A stretch of DNA of 64,000 bases from CAVTQZ01 sp963737015 (lineage in GTDB: Bacteria > Actinomycetota > Acidimicrobiia > Acidimicrobiales > UBA8190): NCBI GenBank assembly GCA_963737015.1, contig CAVTQZ010000001.1, positions 682,001 through 746,000 on the forward strand. Reading direction: 5' to 3'. The position numbers were made by a program, and so were the translations under genes. This document shows positions 1 through 8,178 of the stretch, piece by piece (the stretch's first letter is position 1; each line of letters begins with the position of its first letter). The notes under the pieces are model-generated. The model had not been told where the DNA came from. It saw only the letters and a list, made by a program, of their open reading frames with translations, and did not search any database.

Positions 1-140
1 TGCTCGGCAGCCCTGTTCCTGCGACGGTGCCAGCCGTCCGTTCGTCCACGGCCGGTGTTTTTCCTCGTATCGCGGGGCTTTTCGAAAATGTGCGGCTGGT
101 ATGCTGGTCGTGCCGTTCGAACCGGGTGGAAGGTGCAGAC

Positions 141-173
141 GAAGCGTGGGCGGGCGCCCACGCTTCTCTTTTT
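141..173 (+). terminator. Terminator-like hairpin in the rimP-nusA leader (possible attenuator)
   Basis: A perfect 12-bp stem (arms GAAGCGTGGGCG and CGCCCACGCTTC) with a 2-nt loop at 141-166 is followed directly by TCTTTTT, the form of a Rho-independent terminator. It lies about 70 nt before rimP. Since rimP-nusA operons are often preceded by such a leader terminator and NusA acts on hairpin termination, an autoregulatory attenuator is a reasonable inference. It could equally be the plain terminator of a gene lying before the window. Positions 1-140 hold no gene I can support. Confidence 0.7.
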
Positions 174-244
174 CGCCAGTGCCTTCCGGTCGTGTCACGG
201 TGTGAGGACGCAGGGGATCGGTCGATATCGACGGGAGGTGAGCA

Positions 245-793
245 GTGGACGGGGAGCTCTTCAGCTTGCTCGCGTCCACTGTCGCGACCCTCGGGTTGGA
301 GCTCGTCGAGCTGGACGTCCGAAGCGGGATGGTGAAGGTCGTCGTCGACCGCGGTGGCGGCGCGGACGTCGATCTCATCGCACAGGCGACACGCGAGGTG
401 TCGATCGTTCTCGACTCGAACGATCCTCAGCCTGGACGCCGCTACACCCTCGAGGTCTCGAGCCCCGGGGTGGAACGACCACTTCGGACCCCTGCGCAGT
501 TCGCACGGGCGGTGGGCGAGACGGTGTCTGTCCGCACCCTCGAAGGCGGACAAGGTGAGCGGCGCGTAAAGGGCATCCTTCGCCACGCCGACGACGAGGG
601 GGTGGTCGTCGAAGGCGACGACCTGCCGGAAGGCACGAGGCGTCTTTCGTACTCCGAGATCGAACGCGCCCGGACCGTCTTCGAGTGGCCGGAGCCCTCG
701 CGTGCTGCGCGCTCGCCGCGCTCTTCACACTCGCAGCGCTCTTCACACTCGCAGCATTCGTCGTCTGCATCCCAGGAGAGGGCAAGACCATGA
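245..793 (+). CDS. rimP: Ribosome maturation factor RimP
   Basis: RimP is needed for maturation of the 30S ribosomal subunit. The 182-residue product has the family pattern: an N-terminal alpha/beta domain containing LGLELVELDVRSG, then the YTLEVSSPGVERPLRT motif near residues 66-81 and a C-terminal SH3-like part. The GTG start follows GGGAGGTGA at good spacing. The last 25 residues are a Ser/His/Gln-rich tail encoded partly by an 18-bp tandem repeat and look non-essential. The stop overlaps the nusA start (ATGA), so the two are translationally coupled. First gene of the nusA-infB operon. Confidence 0.95.
   Translation: MDGELFSLLASTVATLGLELVELDVRSGMVKVVVDRGGGADVDLIAQATREVSIVLDSNDPQPGRRYTLEVSSPGVERPLRTPAQFARAVGETVSVRTLEGGQGERRVKGILRHADDEGVVVEGDDLPEGTRRLSYSEIERARTVFEWPEPSRAARSPRSSHSQRSSHSQHSSSASQERARP
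719..754 (+). repeat. 18-bp tandem repeat (two copies) in the 3' end of rimP
   Basis: The unit CGCTCTTCACACTCGCAG occurs twice in direct succession (719-736 and 737-754). It is in frame and encodes a repeated RSSHSQ peptide in the RimP tail. Slippage expansion in a weakly constrained tail is the simplest explanation. Confidence 0.85.
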
Positions 794-2020
794 GCCAGAC
801 GAACTTCGAATTCCTCGACGCCCTCGGCCAGATCGCGAGGGACAAGGGCATCTCGGTGGACACCCTCCTCGACGCCCTCGCCAACGCGCTCGTCGCGGCG
901 TACAAGAGGCGCCCGGGTGCGGCCGAGGAGGCTGTCGTCACGATCGACCCCGACTCGGGTGAGATCCGGGTGTACGGACAGGAGCTCGACGAGGACGGCA
1001 ATGTCGTGCGCGAGTGGGACGACACCCCTCACGACTTCGGTCGCATCGCTGCCCAGACCGCGAAGCAGGTGATCCTCCAGCGCATCCGCGAGGCGGAGCG
1101 CGACCTCAAGTACGAGGAGTACGCGGGGCGTGAAGGAGACATCGTCACGGGCATCGTTCAGCAGACCGACAACCGCTACACGCTGTTGGATCTCGGCAAG
1201 GTCGAGGCGCTGCTGCCGCAGGCCGAGCAGGTTCCCTACGAGCGTTACGAGCACGGGTCGCGCCTGAAGGCCTACATCGTCGAGGTCCGAAAGACGACGA
1301 AGGGCCCCCAGATCGTCGTGAGCCGGAGCCACCCAGGGCTCGTGAAGCGCCTGTTCGAGCTGGAGGTCCCCGAGATCTCGTCCGGGGTCGTGGAGATCCG
1401 CGCCGCGGCCCGCGAGCCCGGGCACCGGACAAAGATCGCAGTCTGGTCCAACGACCCGAACGTCGATCCTGTCGGCGCATGCGTCGGAGCGCGAGGTTCG
1501 CGTGTGCGCATGGTCACCAACGAGCTGCGAGGAGAGCGCATCGACGTCGTGCCGTTCGCGGACGACCCCGTCGATTTCATCCAGGCCGCCCTACAGCCCG
1601 CGCGTGCGCGAGGTGCGTCTCGACGAGGAGACCGGGACCGCCACCGTCATCGTCAGCGATTACCAGCTCTCGCTCGCCATCGGCAAGGAAGGCCAAAACG
1701 CACGTCTCGCGGCCCGGCTCACCGGATGGCGGATCGACATCAAGAGCGAATCGCAGCTCGCAGAGGAAGAGGCCGCCTACGACGAACAGTGGGCCGAGGG
1801 CGAGTGGGTCGAGAACGAAGCAGGCGAAATGGTCTGGCAGCCCGCCGAGGGCGGTGAAGCGGTTTCGGCCGACGAGTGGTCGAGGGCCGCGTCCGGCGAC
1901 GCCGGCGGCGCACCCACAGAACCCGGCGCCACCGGCGAGCCCGGGGTTCAGCCGGAGCCCGGTGACCAACGGAACGAGGCACAGAAGGAGCCCTCGCAAG
2001 CCACGGAGGGCTCTGCATAG
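790..2020 (+). CDS. nusA: Transcription termination/antitermination factor NusA (frameshifted in this sequence)
   Basis: NusA binds RNA polymerase and modulates pausing, termination and antitermination. Residues 1-110 are the polymerase-binding N-terminal domain. An S1 domain follows (about 113-180, REGDIVTGIVQQ) and then two KH domains, the second with SLAIGKEGQNARLAARLTGW. The acidic, Pro/Gly-rich tail is typical of actinobacteria. The frame changes at about 1599-1604: before it the product reads to FIQAALQPA, and after it in another frame from VREVRLDEETG. Restoring one CG in the CGCGCG run there rejoins them as ALQPARVREV. A sequencing or assembly error is more likely than a real mutation, as nusA is essential. 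The start overlaps rimP by 4 bp. Confidence 0.93.
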
Positions 2021-2364
2021 CGCCCGAGCGCTCCTGCGTCGGCTGCAGGCGCGTCGCACCGCCTTCGCAGCTCGTTAGGGTGACCTCGACAGCGACGGGC
2101 GAGCTGCGGATCGGCGGTGCCGGCCGCGGTGCGTGGCTCTGCAGGGACTCGGCGCCGTGCTGGGAGAGAGCGGTCCGACGCAAGGTCTTCGGTCGTGCGC
2201 TTCGAGTCGAGCTCGCTTCGGGGGCAGAAAGCCGTCTCCTCGAGGCGCTCGTCGAAGCTCGGCGCGAAGTCCGAGGCCCGAGCCGCGCATTGGCGGTGTG
2301 CGAGGATGGTGTGCCGAGCCCGAAGCCGCGTCGGAGCTCGGATCGACAAGAAAGAGGAATCTGA
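2017..2364 (+). CDS. ylxR: YlxR family (DUF448) protein; start codon unclear
   Basis: YlxR is a small RNA-associated protein usually encoded between nusA and infB, as here. The frame shows the family hallmarks CVGCRRVAP, GAGRGAWLC and RKVFGRALR. No ATG, GTG or TTG lies in frame between the preceding in-frame stop (1963) and the essential CVGC motif (2035-2046). The best candidate is ATA at 2017, overlapping the nusA stop as ATAG where ATGA would be normal. Either ATA is used with coupling to nusA, or a base or indel error hides the start. The first GTG (about 2074) would remove the zinc-type motif. The 5' coordinate is therefore inferred. Confidence 0.72.
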   Translation: MAPERSCVGCRRVAPPSQLVRVTSTATGELRIGGAGRGAWLCRDSAPCWERAVRRKVFGRALRVELASGAESRLLEALVEARREVRGPSRALAVCEDGVPSPKPRRSSDRQERGI

Positions 2365-2370
2365 GAGCAG

Positions 2371-5202
2371 TTGCCGAAGAAGATCCGCGTCTACGAGCTG
2401 GCACGCGAGCTCGGTCTCAGCAACAAAGAAGCGCTGGACCTGGCGCTCGCGCTGGGCATCGGGGTGAAGAGCCATTCGTCGTCCATCGAGGACGCGCAGG
2501 CCGATCGCGTCCGGCGAAAGGCGGACGCAGAGGGTCTGAGGCGCCCGGTCGCGACCGAGGAGCCCGCGCCTGCCAAGGTCGCAACCTCTTCCCGTGCGGC
2601 CGCCGACACCCAGGAGCGGCCGAGGGTCGCATCGGCCAGGGCGAGCAAGGCCGCCAAGTCGACAGGAGAGGGCGAGACACCCGCTGCTGCGAGACAACCT
2701 CCGGCTGCCGCCGCACGCGCTCCGGAGACCTCGACCTCACGAACGAGCCGTTCGGGCCTCGTCACGAGCCGTCCCGCCAGCGAGGTCGCGCAGTCCACTT
2801 CCCCCACCGCCCCCGCAACGACCCCATCGCCGAGACCCGCCCCGAGGCCTTCGACCCAGGCGACACCTCCCCCAGCCGCGGCGCGCGCCGCCGACACCGC
2901 CGCACCACCATCGGCACCTGCACGGCCCCCTGAGAAACAAGGCACGCCGGGCGATGCAGGACGCCCCGGCGGGCCCTCGCGACCGGCATCGTCCGCGCCG
3001 GAGGCCCCACCCGCATCGAGTTCCGACCGTGCGATCCCGCCGCCGCCTGGCCCACCTCGATCCGCATCGGGCAGGCCGATACCTCCTCCGCCCGGTCGGA
3101 GGACAACCCCACCGGGACGCCCCGGCGCGGGTGCTCCGCAGGGCGGGGGCGCCCCGGGGCGGCCGCAGGGAGCAGGACGTCCTGGTGGTGGGCGCCCGTC
3201 TCGCGCCGGGCCGAGCGGCGGCTTCGGCGGGCGCGGGGGACCGGGGGGATTCGCTGGTGGACGTCCCGGGGGAGGCGGAGGCGGGGCCCCGCCCGGCTTC
3301 CGAGGGGGCCCCGGAGGGCGTGGCCGACCACCGGCACGAAGGCCCCGCCGCCGGCGCCGAAATCTCGAGGAGCTCGAGCCCACCCAGCTCACCACCTACA
3401 CGCCGTCGAACGCGCCGGTGCCCGAGCAGGAGGTCATCGTCGAGCGCGGCTCGACTCCGCGCGAGCTCGGCCCGAAGCTCAACCGGTCCGCGGGCGACGT
3501 CATCAGGTTCCTCTTCCTTCAGGGCGAGGTGGTGACGGCCACCCAGTCCCTCACCGACGACATGATCGAGCTCTTCGCCGCCGAGCTCGGCGCCCAGATA
3601 AGGCTCGTCGACCCCGGCGAGGAACAGGAGGCGGAGCTCCAGGCCAAGTACTTCGAGGACGAGGAAGAGGAACCGGAGTCGGACCAACGCCTGCGCCCAC
3701 CGGTCGTGACCGTGATGGGCCACGTCGACCACGGCAAGACCCTGCTCCTCGACCGCATCAGGTCGACGAACGTCGTCGCGGGCGAAGCGGGTGGGATCAC
3801 CCAGCACATAGGTGCCTACCAGGTCGAGGCGAGGGGCAACCCGATCACGTTCATCGACACTCCGGGCCACGAGGCGTTCACCGCGATGCGCGCCAGGGGC
3901 GCGGAGATCACCGACATCGTCATCCTGGTGGTGGCCGCCGACGACGGAGTGATGCCCCAGACGGTCGAGGCGATCGACCATGCCCGTGCCGCGGACGTGC
4001 CGATCATCGTCGCCATAAACAAGGTGGATCGAGCCGACGCGGACCCGAACCGCGTCATGCAGCAGCTCTCGGAGCGCGGGCTCGTCCCAGAGGCCTGGGG
4101 AGGCGACACCATCGTCTGCCAGGTGTCGGCACTCGACGGGACAGGCATCGACGAGCTGCTCGAGCAGATCGCCCTCGTGGCCGAGCTCGAGGAGCTCAAG
4201 GCGAGCCCCGAGGGCAGGGCCCGGGGTGCTGTCCTCGAGGCGAATCTGGAAGCGGGCAGGGGCCCCGTCGCCACCGTGATCGTCCAGCGCGGGACTCTGC
4301 GGGTGGGGGACACGATCGTCGCGGGAGCCGCATGGGGTCGGGTGAAGGCCTTGGTGGACGACCACGGGGACCAGGTGAAAGAGGCGCCTCCGTCCGCGCC
4401 CGCTCAGGTGCTCGGGTTCTCCGAGCCCCCACTGGCGGGGGACGAGTTCCGCGTCACCGTCGACCAGTCGACAGCGAGGACGATCGCCGAGGCCCGGGAG
4501 AGGCGGTTCCGGGTCGCCGGCCACGCGCCCTCTCCGACCGCGCCGGGGGCCAAGCTCGAGGACCTCTTCGAACAGATACAACGCGGCGAGGCAGCGACCC
4601 TGAACCTGATCCTCAAGGCGGACGTGCAGGGGACGCTCGAGGCGATAAGCGACAGCCTTCGAAAGCTCGAGCGCCCCGAGGTGAAGCTGAGCTTCGTGCA
4701 CCGCGGTGTCGGAGGGATCACAGAGAACGACGTGCAGCTGGCCGCCGCCTCCACTGCCAGCATCATCGGGTTCAACGTGCGTCCCGACCGCCGCGCCAGG
4801 GAGCTGGCCGACGAGCGCAACGTGGAGATCCGTACATACGAGATCATCTACAAGCTGCTCGAAGACATAGAGGCGGCGATGGTGGGAATGCTCGCCCCCG
4901 AGTTCACCGAGGTCGTCACCGGAGAAGCGGAGGTACGTGCGGTCTTCAGGGTCCCGAGGCTCGGCGCGGTCGCCGGTTGCTACGTACGTGACGGTGTCAT
5001 CACGCGCGGCTCGAAGGTCCGGTTCCTTCGCGACGGGGTCATCATCTGGAAGGGCACGATCACGTCTTTGCGCAGGTTCAAGGACGACGTGCGAGAGGTG
5101 CAGTCGGGTTTCGAGTGCGGCATCGGCTTGTCGGACTTCCAGGACCTGAAGGAAGGCGACGTCATCGAGACTTACGAGGAGCGCGAGATTCCTCGGACCT
5201 GA
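2371..5202 (+). CDS. infB: Translation initiation factor IF-2
   Basis: IF-2 is the GTPase that brings initiator tRNA to the 30S subunit. The 943-residue protein has an N-terminal IF2_N module (KKIRVYELARELGLSNKEAL) and a long Pro/Ala/Gly/Arg-rich linker to about residue 330, common in actinobacteria. A second IF2_N (ELGPKLNRSAGDVIRFLF) precedes the G domain. G-box motifs are GHVDHGKT (about 450-457), DTPGH and NKVD, followed by domains II, III and the fMet-tRNA-binding domain IV ending near GDVIETYEE. The start is TTG, 6 nt after the ylxR stop, behind GAGAG. The gene is intact. Confidence 0.97.
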   Translation: MPKKIRVYELARELGLSNKEALDLALALGIGVKSHSSSIEDAQADRVRRKADAEGLRRPVATEEPAPAKVATSSRAAADTQERPRVASARASKAAKSTGEGETPAAARQPPAAAARAPETSTSRTSRSGLVTSRPASEVAQSTSPTAPATTPSPRPAPRPSTQATPPPAAARAADTAAPPSAPARPPEKQGTPGDAGRPGGPSRPASSAPEAPPASSSDRAIPPPPGPPRSASGRPIPPPPGRRTTPPGRPGAGAPQGGGAPGRPQGAGRPGGGRPSRAGPSGGFGGRGGPGGFAGGRPGGGGGGAPPGFRGGPGGRGRPPARRPRRRRRNLEELEPTQLTTYTPSNAPVPEQEVIVERGSTPRELGPKLNRSAGDVIRFLFLQGEVVTATQSLTDDMIELFAAELGAQIRLVDPGEEQEAELQAKYFEDEEEEPESDQRLRPPVVTVMGHVDHGKTLLLDRIRSTNVVAGEAGGITQHIGAYQVEARGNPITFIDTPGHEAFTAMRARGAEITDIVILVVAADDGVMPQTVEAIDHARAADVPIIVAINKVDRADADPNRVMQQLSERGLVPEAWGGDTIVCQVSALDGTGIDELLEQIALVAELEELKASPEGRARGAVLEANLEAGRGPVATVIVQRGTLRVGDTIVAGAAWGRVKALVDDHGDQVKEAPPSAPAQVLGFSEPPLAGDEFRVTVDQSTARTIAEARERRFRVAGHAPSPTAPGAKLEDLFEQIQRGEAATLNLILKADVQGTLEAISDSLRKLERPEVKLSFVHRGVGGITENDVQLAAASTASIIGFNVRPDRRARELADERNVEIRTYEIIYKLLEDIEAAMVGMLAPEFTEVVTGEAEVRAVFRVPRLGAVAGCYVRDGVITRGSKVRFLRDGVIIWKGTITSLRRFKDDVREVQSGFECGIGLSDFQDLKEGDVIETYEEREIPRT

Positions 5203-5252
5203 GGACGCGACCGGCTGACGAGCCGAGCGGGGTGAGAGTGCGAGGAGGACGG

Positions 5253-5672
5253 GTGGGCGGACGTAGACGCGACCGCTTGGCTCATGCGCCTTATCCGCGT
5301 ATTGCCCGCGTCAACGAGTTGCTGCGCGAGGTCCTCGCAGAAGAGCTGGAAAGGCTCTCGGACAACGACGAGCGCCTCGGCCTGCTCACCGTGACGGGTG
5401 TCGAGACGACTGCGGACCTGAGCCGCGCCGTCGTCTACCTGAGCACACTCGGAGAAGCCGCTTCTGAGGCTCTCGAAGCCCACCGTGCCGAGCTCCAGCA
5501 TTCCATCGCCACCCAGGTCCGGATGAAGAGGACCCCGCACCTCGAGTTCGCCTCGGATCCCGCAGTGGCTCAGGGCCAGCGCGTGGAGGAGATCCTCCGG
5601 CGTGTGCGCTTGCGCCACGGGGACGGCGTCGGCGCGGACACACGAGCCGACGACGAAGACCGCGGGCGATGA
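5253..5672 (+). CDS. rbfA: 30S ribosome-binding factor RbfA
   Basis: RbfA assists late 16S rRNA processing in the 30S subunit. The sequence shows the KH-like RbfA fold: PRIARVNELLREVLAEELERL, LLTVTGVETTADLSRAVVYLS, and RTPHLEFASDPAV near the end. The GTG start at 5253 has a strong AGGAGG (5242-5248 region) just upstream. A second in-frame GTG at 5238 is possible. The stop overlaps truB by 4 bp (ATGA). The position between infB and truB is the usual one. Confidence 0.93.
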   Translation: MGGRRRDRLAHAPYPRIARVNELLREVLAEELERLSDNDERLGLLTVTGVETTADLSRAVVYLSTLGEAASEALEAHRAELQHSIATQVRMKRTPHLEFASDPAVAQGQRVEEILRRVRLRHGDGVGADTRADDEDRGR

Positions 5673-6586
5673 CCGGGGTGGCTACAACCCGCGAGCCGAA
5701 CCCGGTCGTCGAGGGACTACTCGTCGTCGACAAGGAGGCGGGTTGGACTTCGCACGACGTCGTGGCGCGCTGCCGGCGGCTCCTCGGCCAGCGCAGGATC
5801 GGTCACGCGGGAACCCTCGATCCGGACGCGACAGGGGTACTACTCGTCGGGGTCGGACGGTTCACGAGAATGCTCAGGTTCTTGAGCGCCGCCGACAAGT
5901 CATACGAAGGCGAGGTGGTGCTCGGGACCGCGACCACGACCCTCGACGCGTCCGGTGAGGTGACCGGATCCTGGGACATGTCGGCCGTGGCTCTTCGAGA
6001 CGTACGCGAAGCCGCCGTGTCTCTCACCGGGAATCTCGAGCAGGTCCCCCCGATGGTGTCCGCGCTCAAGGTGGGGGGTAAACGCCTCCACGAGCTCGCG
6101 CGTGCCGGAGTGGAGGTGGAGCGACGCCCCCGGCCCGTGACGGTCGACCGCTTCGACGTCGCGCCGTCCGACGAAGCGTGTGTATTCCGGATCAGCGTCG
6201 ACTGCTCGAGCGGCACCTACGTCCGCACCCTCGCCGCCGATCTGGGCACGATCCTCGGAGGAGGTGCCCACCTGCGCAAGCTCCGTCGCACGCGTGTGGG
6301 TTCCTTCGGCGTCTCCGAGGCGGGGTCCGTGGACGAAGTGAGCGTCGACTCGGTCTTGAGCCCGAGCAAGGCGCTTCGCGACATGGAACACGTCGAGGTG
6401 GGTGCCGACGTCGCGAGGCTCGTATCGAACGGTCTGCCTCTGGACAAGGTCGCGATCGGTGCGCCCGGTGAAGGACCGTGGGCGTTGGTCGACGAGCGTG
6501 GTGTGCTCCTAGCGGTCTACGACGGCACGGCGACCGATCGCATGGTCGCCGCGTGTGTCCTGGCGGCAAGACCCGGGGCGGCTTAG
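5669..6586 (+). CDS. truB: tRNA pseudouridine-55 synthase TruB
   Basis: TruB converts U55 of elongator tRNAs to pseudouridine. The 305-residue protein has the catalytic motif GHAGTLDPDATGVLLVGVG, with the catalytic Asp in TLDPDATG. Other motifs are KSYEGEVVLGTATTTLD, QVPPMVSALKVGGKRLHELAR and SCSSGTYVRTLAADLG in the form SVDCSSGTYVRTLA. A short C-terminal domain follows. It starts at the ATG overlapping the rbfA stop and has normal length and no breaks. Confidence 0.96.
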   Translation: MTGVATTREPNPVVEGLLVVDKEAGWTSHDVVARCRRLLGQRRIGHAGTLDPDATGVLLVGVGRFTRMLRFLSAADKSYEGEVVLGTATTTLDASGEVTGSWDMSAVALRDVREAAVSLTGNLEQVPPMVSALKVGGKRLHELARAGVEVERRPRPVTVDRFDVAPSDEACVFRISVDCSSGTYVRTLAADLGTILGGGAHLRKLRRTRVGSFGVSEAGSVDEVSVDSVLSPSKALRDMEHVEVGADVARLVSNGLPLDKVAIGAPGEGPWALVDERGVLLAVYDGTATDRMVAACVLAARPGAA

Positions 6587-6610
6587 GCCGCCAGTAACCT
6601 CGCTTTCGTC

Positions 6611-7543
6611 ATGAAGATCGTGATGGGTCCGGAGAACGAGATCGCGCCTGCACATCCCGCGGCGATCACGATCGGCGCGTACGACGGCGTGCACCTGGGG
6701 CACCGCCATCTCATCGGCGAGCTCGTCCGCATGGCGGCAGAACGCGGGCTGCGTCCCGTGGTGGTGACGTTCGACCGTCACCCGGCCGAGGTCGTGCGGC
6801 CCGAGTCCGCCCCGCCTCTGCTCACTGACCTCGAGCAGAAGCTCGAGCTCCTCGCCACGACGGGGGTCGACGAGACGATGGTCGTCACCTTCGACGAGAA
6901 CAGGGCGAACGAGTCTGCGGAGGACTTCGTCCTCGAGGTGCTCGTCGGGTCGCTCGGCGCGCGGCTGGTCGTCGTGGGGAAGGACTTCCACTTCGGCCAC
7001 GGCCGCAAGGGCAATGTCGCGCTCCTCACGGAGATGGGCGCGGACAACGGCTTCGAGGTGGTCGGGGTCGGACTCGAGGAGGACCCCTCGGGGGAGGTGG
7101 TGTCCTCGACGCGCATCCGAAAGGCGCTCGCAGCCGGAGACGTCCGATCGGCGAGCTTCCTGCTCGGACGTCACCATCAGGTGAGGGGCGAGGTCGTGGC
7201 AACGGGAGGGAGCGGCGCATCGCAGGTCCCCCTGGCCACAGCCCAGGTCGAGGTGGCTCCCGACACGGCCCTTCCCGCTTCGGGGATGTACGCGTGCTGG
7301 TACGAGCGGCCCGACGGATCGATCCATCAGTCCGTCGTGCTGTCCGGGAGCCGGCCCGCCGTGCTCGACGCCGTGATCCTGGACCTCGACGGAGACCTCC
7401 CCGAAGAGGATGCGAGGATCAGTTTCGTGGACCGGCTGCGTCCCGATCGCCGGTTCGAGTCCCCCGAAGCGCTCTTGTCGCAAATGGAGCGCGACGTGGA
7501 GAACACGAGGGCCCTCTTGGAGCGCGAGCCGAGTACCTCCTGA
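6611..7543 (+). CDS. ribF: Bifunctional riboflavin kinase/FAD synthetase RibF with a degenerate kinase half
   Basis: RibF makes FMN and FAD. The N-terminal adenylyltransferase half looks complete: AITIGAYDGVHLGHRHLI (HxGH), VVVTFDRHP, VGKDFHFGHGRKG and STRIRKALAAGDV. The C-terminal flavokinase half is aligned by GRHHQVRGEVV, LDLDGDL and FVDRLRPDRRFES. It lacks the usual GRxLGFPTAN segment, having SQVPLATAQ instead, lacks the VSVGTNPTF-like stretch, and the position of the catalytic Glu reads Asp (LDAVILD). Kinase activity may thus be weak or lost; this is inference from remembered family motifs. The ATG at 6611 lies 24 nt after truB. Confidence 0.9.
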   Translation: MKIVMGPENEIAPAHPAAITIGAYDGVHLGHRHLIGELVRMAAERGLRPVVVTFDRHPAEVVRPESAPPLLTDLEQKLELLATTGVDETMVVTFDENRANESAEDFVLEVLVGSLGARLVVVGKDFHFGHGRKGNVALLTEMGADNGFEVVGVGLEEDPSGEVVSSTRIRKALAAGDVRSASFLLGRHHQVRGEVVATGGSGASQVPLATAQVEVAPDTALPASGMYACWYERPDGSIHQSVVLSGSRPAVLDAVILDLDGDLPEEDARISFVDRLRPDRRFESPEALLSQMERDVENTRALLEREPSTS

Positions 7544-7671
7544 TAGCCGCCCTGGTACAGTGGCGGCCACGCCGGGTTGGACCCGGCGGATCCGGACGGA
7601 GCAAAGGTGCGCCGATTGGTCGGCCCCGCTCCCGGGACTTCCCAGAAAGCCCGAGGTCGTTCCCCTCAGAC

Positions 7672-7929
7672 ATGCCAGACAAGACTGCGACGATTTCCGA
7701 GTACCGCCTCCACGAGACCGACACCGGTTCTCCGGAGGTTCAGGTGGCGCTGCTCACCGAGCGGATATCGCACCTGACCGAGCATCTGAAGGTCCACAAA
7801 GGTGACCATCACACCCGTCGTGGCCTGATGAAGCTCATCGGCCGGCGTCGTCGTCTGCTCGACTATGTCCGAGACAACGACGTCGAGCGGTACCGGTCGA
7901 TAATCAGCCGGCTCGGTATTCGCAGGTAG
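7672..7929 (+). CDS. rpsO: 30S ribosomal protein S15
   Basis: S15 is a primary 16S rRNA-binding protein. The 85-residue product has the invariant features: TGSPEVQVALLTERI, HLKVHKGDHHTRRGLMKLIGRRRRLLDYV and a YRSIISRLGIRR end. The ATG start gives exactly the family length. The 128 nt before it (7544-7671) contains no gene and may hold its promoter or a leader; a weak TACAGT lies at about 7554. The rpsO-pnp order is widely conserved. Confidence 0.97.
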   Translation: MPDKTATISEYRLHETDTGSPEVQVALLTERISHLTEHLKVHKGDHHTRRGLMKLIGRRRRLLDYVRDNDVERYRSIISRLGIRR

Positions 7930-8178
7930 CCGACTGCGCCGGCCGGAGACGGCCGGGCACTCGGAGCGAGGGGGTACCGGGCGGTGACGACCGTTTCGGC
8001 TCCTCGGCTCCGCACCGGAGATGAGCACCGGGCGCCTGTCAGTCGTCAGCTGCCAGTTGCCGGTCACCAGGGTTCGCGGACCTCGCCCGCAAGGCGCGGG
8101 AAGCGATGCGGGTGGTCGACCACTGGGAACTGGCCTGGCCGGATGTCCGCTCGAGCGTAGAGAGTGAGGAGCTCCGAC
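7930..8178. other. rpsO-pnp intergenic region with a GAGA-loop hairpin
   Basis: This 249-nt gap has no supportable gene. Near its start, arms CCGGCCG and CGGCCGG (7939-7956) form a perfect 7-bp stem closed by GAGA, a GNRA-type tetraloop, with no following T-run. It may be a weak terminator of rpsO or an RNase-processed structure in the pnp leader, as in other bacteria where PNPase controls its own leader. The rest holds only weak imperfect repeats. Confidence 0.5.

Noticed and set aside
1..244. Frames starting at 27 and 55 as a gene preceding rimP
   Set aside because: They run through the leader hairpin and into rimP in other frames, lack ribosome-binding sites and resemble no protein family.
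442..1425. Minus-strand frame of 327 codons opposite rimP-nusA
   Set aside because: Antisense shadow of two recognised genes, no motif and no ribosome-binding site.
2737..4701. Long minus-strand frame of 654 codons opposite infB
   Set aside because: It is the antisense of a complete IF-2 gene, shows no family motifs, and arises because high GC leaves few stops in opposite frames.
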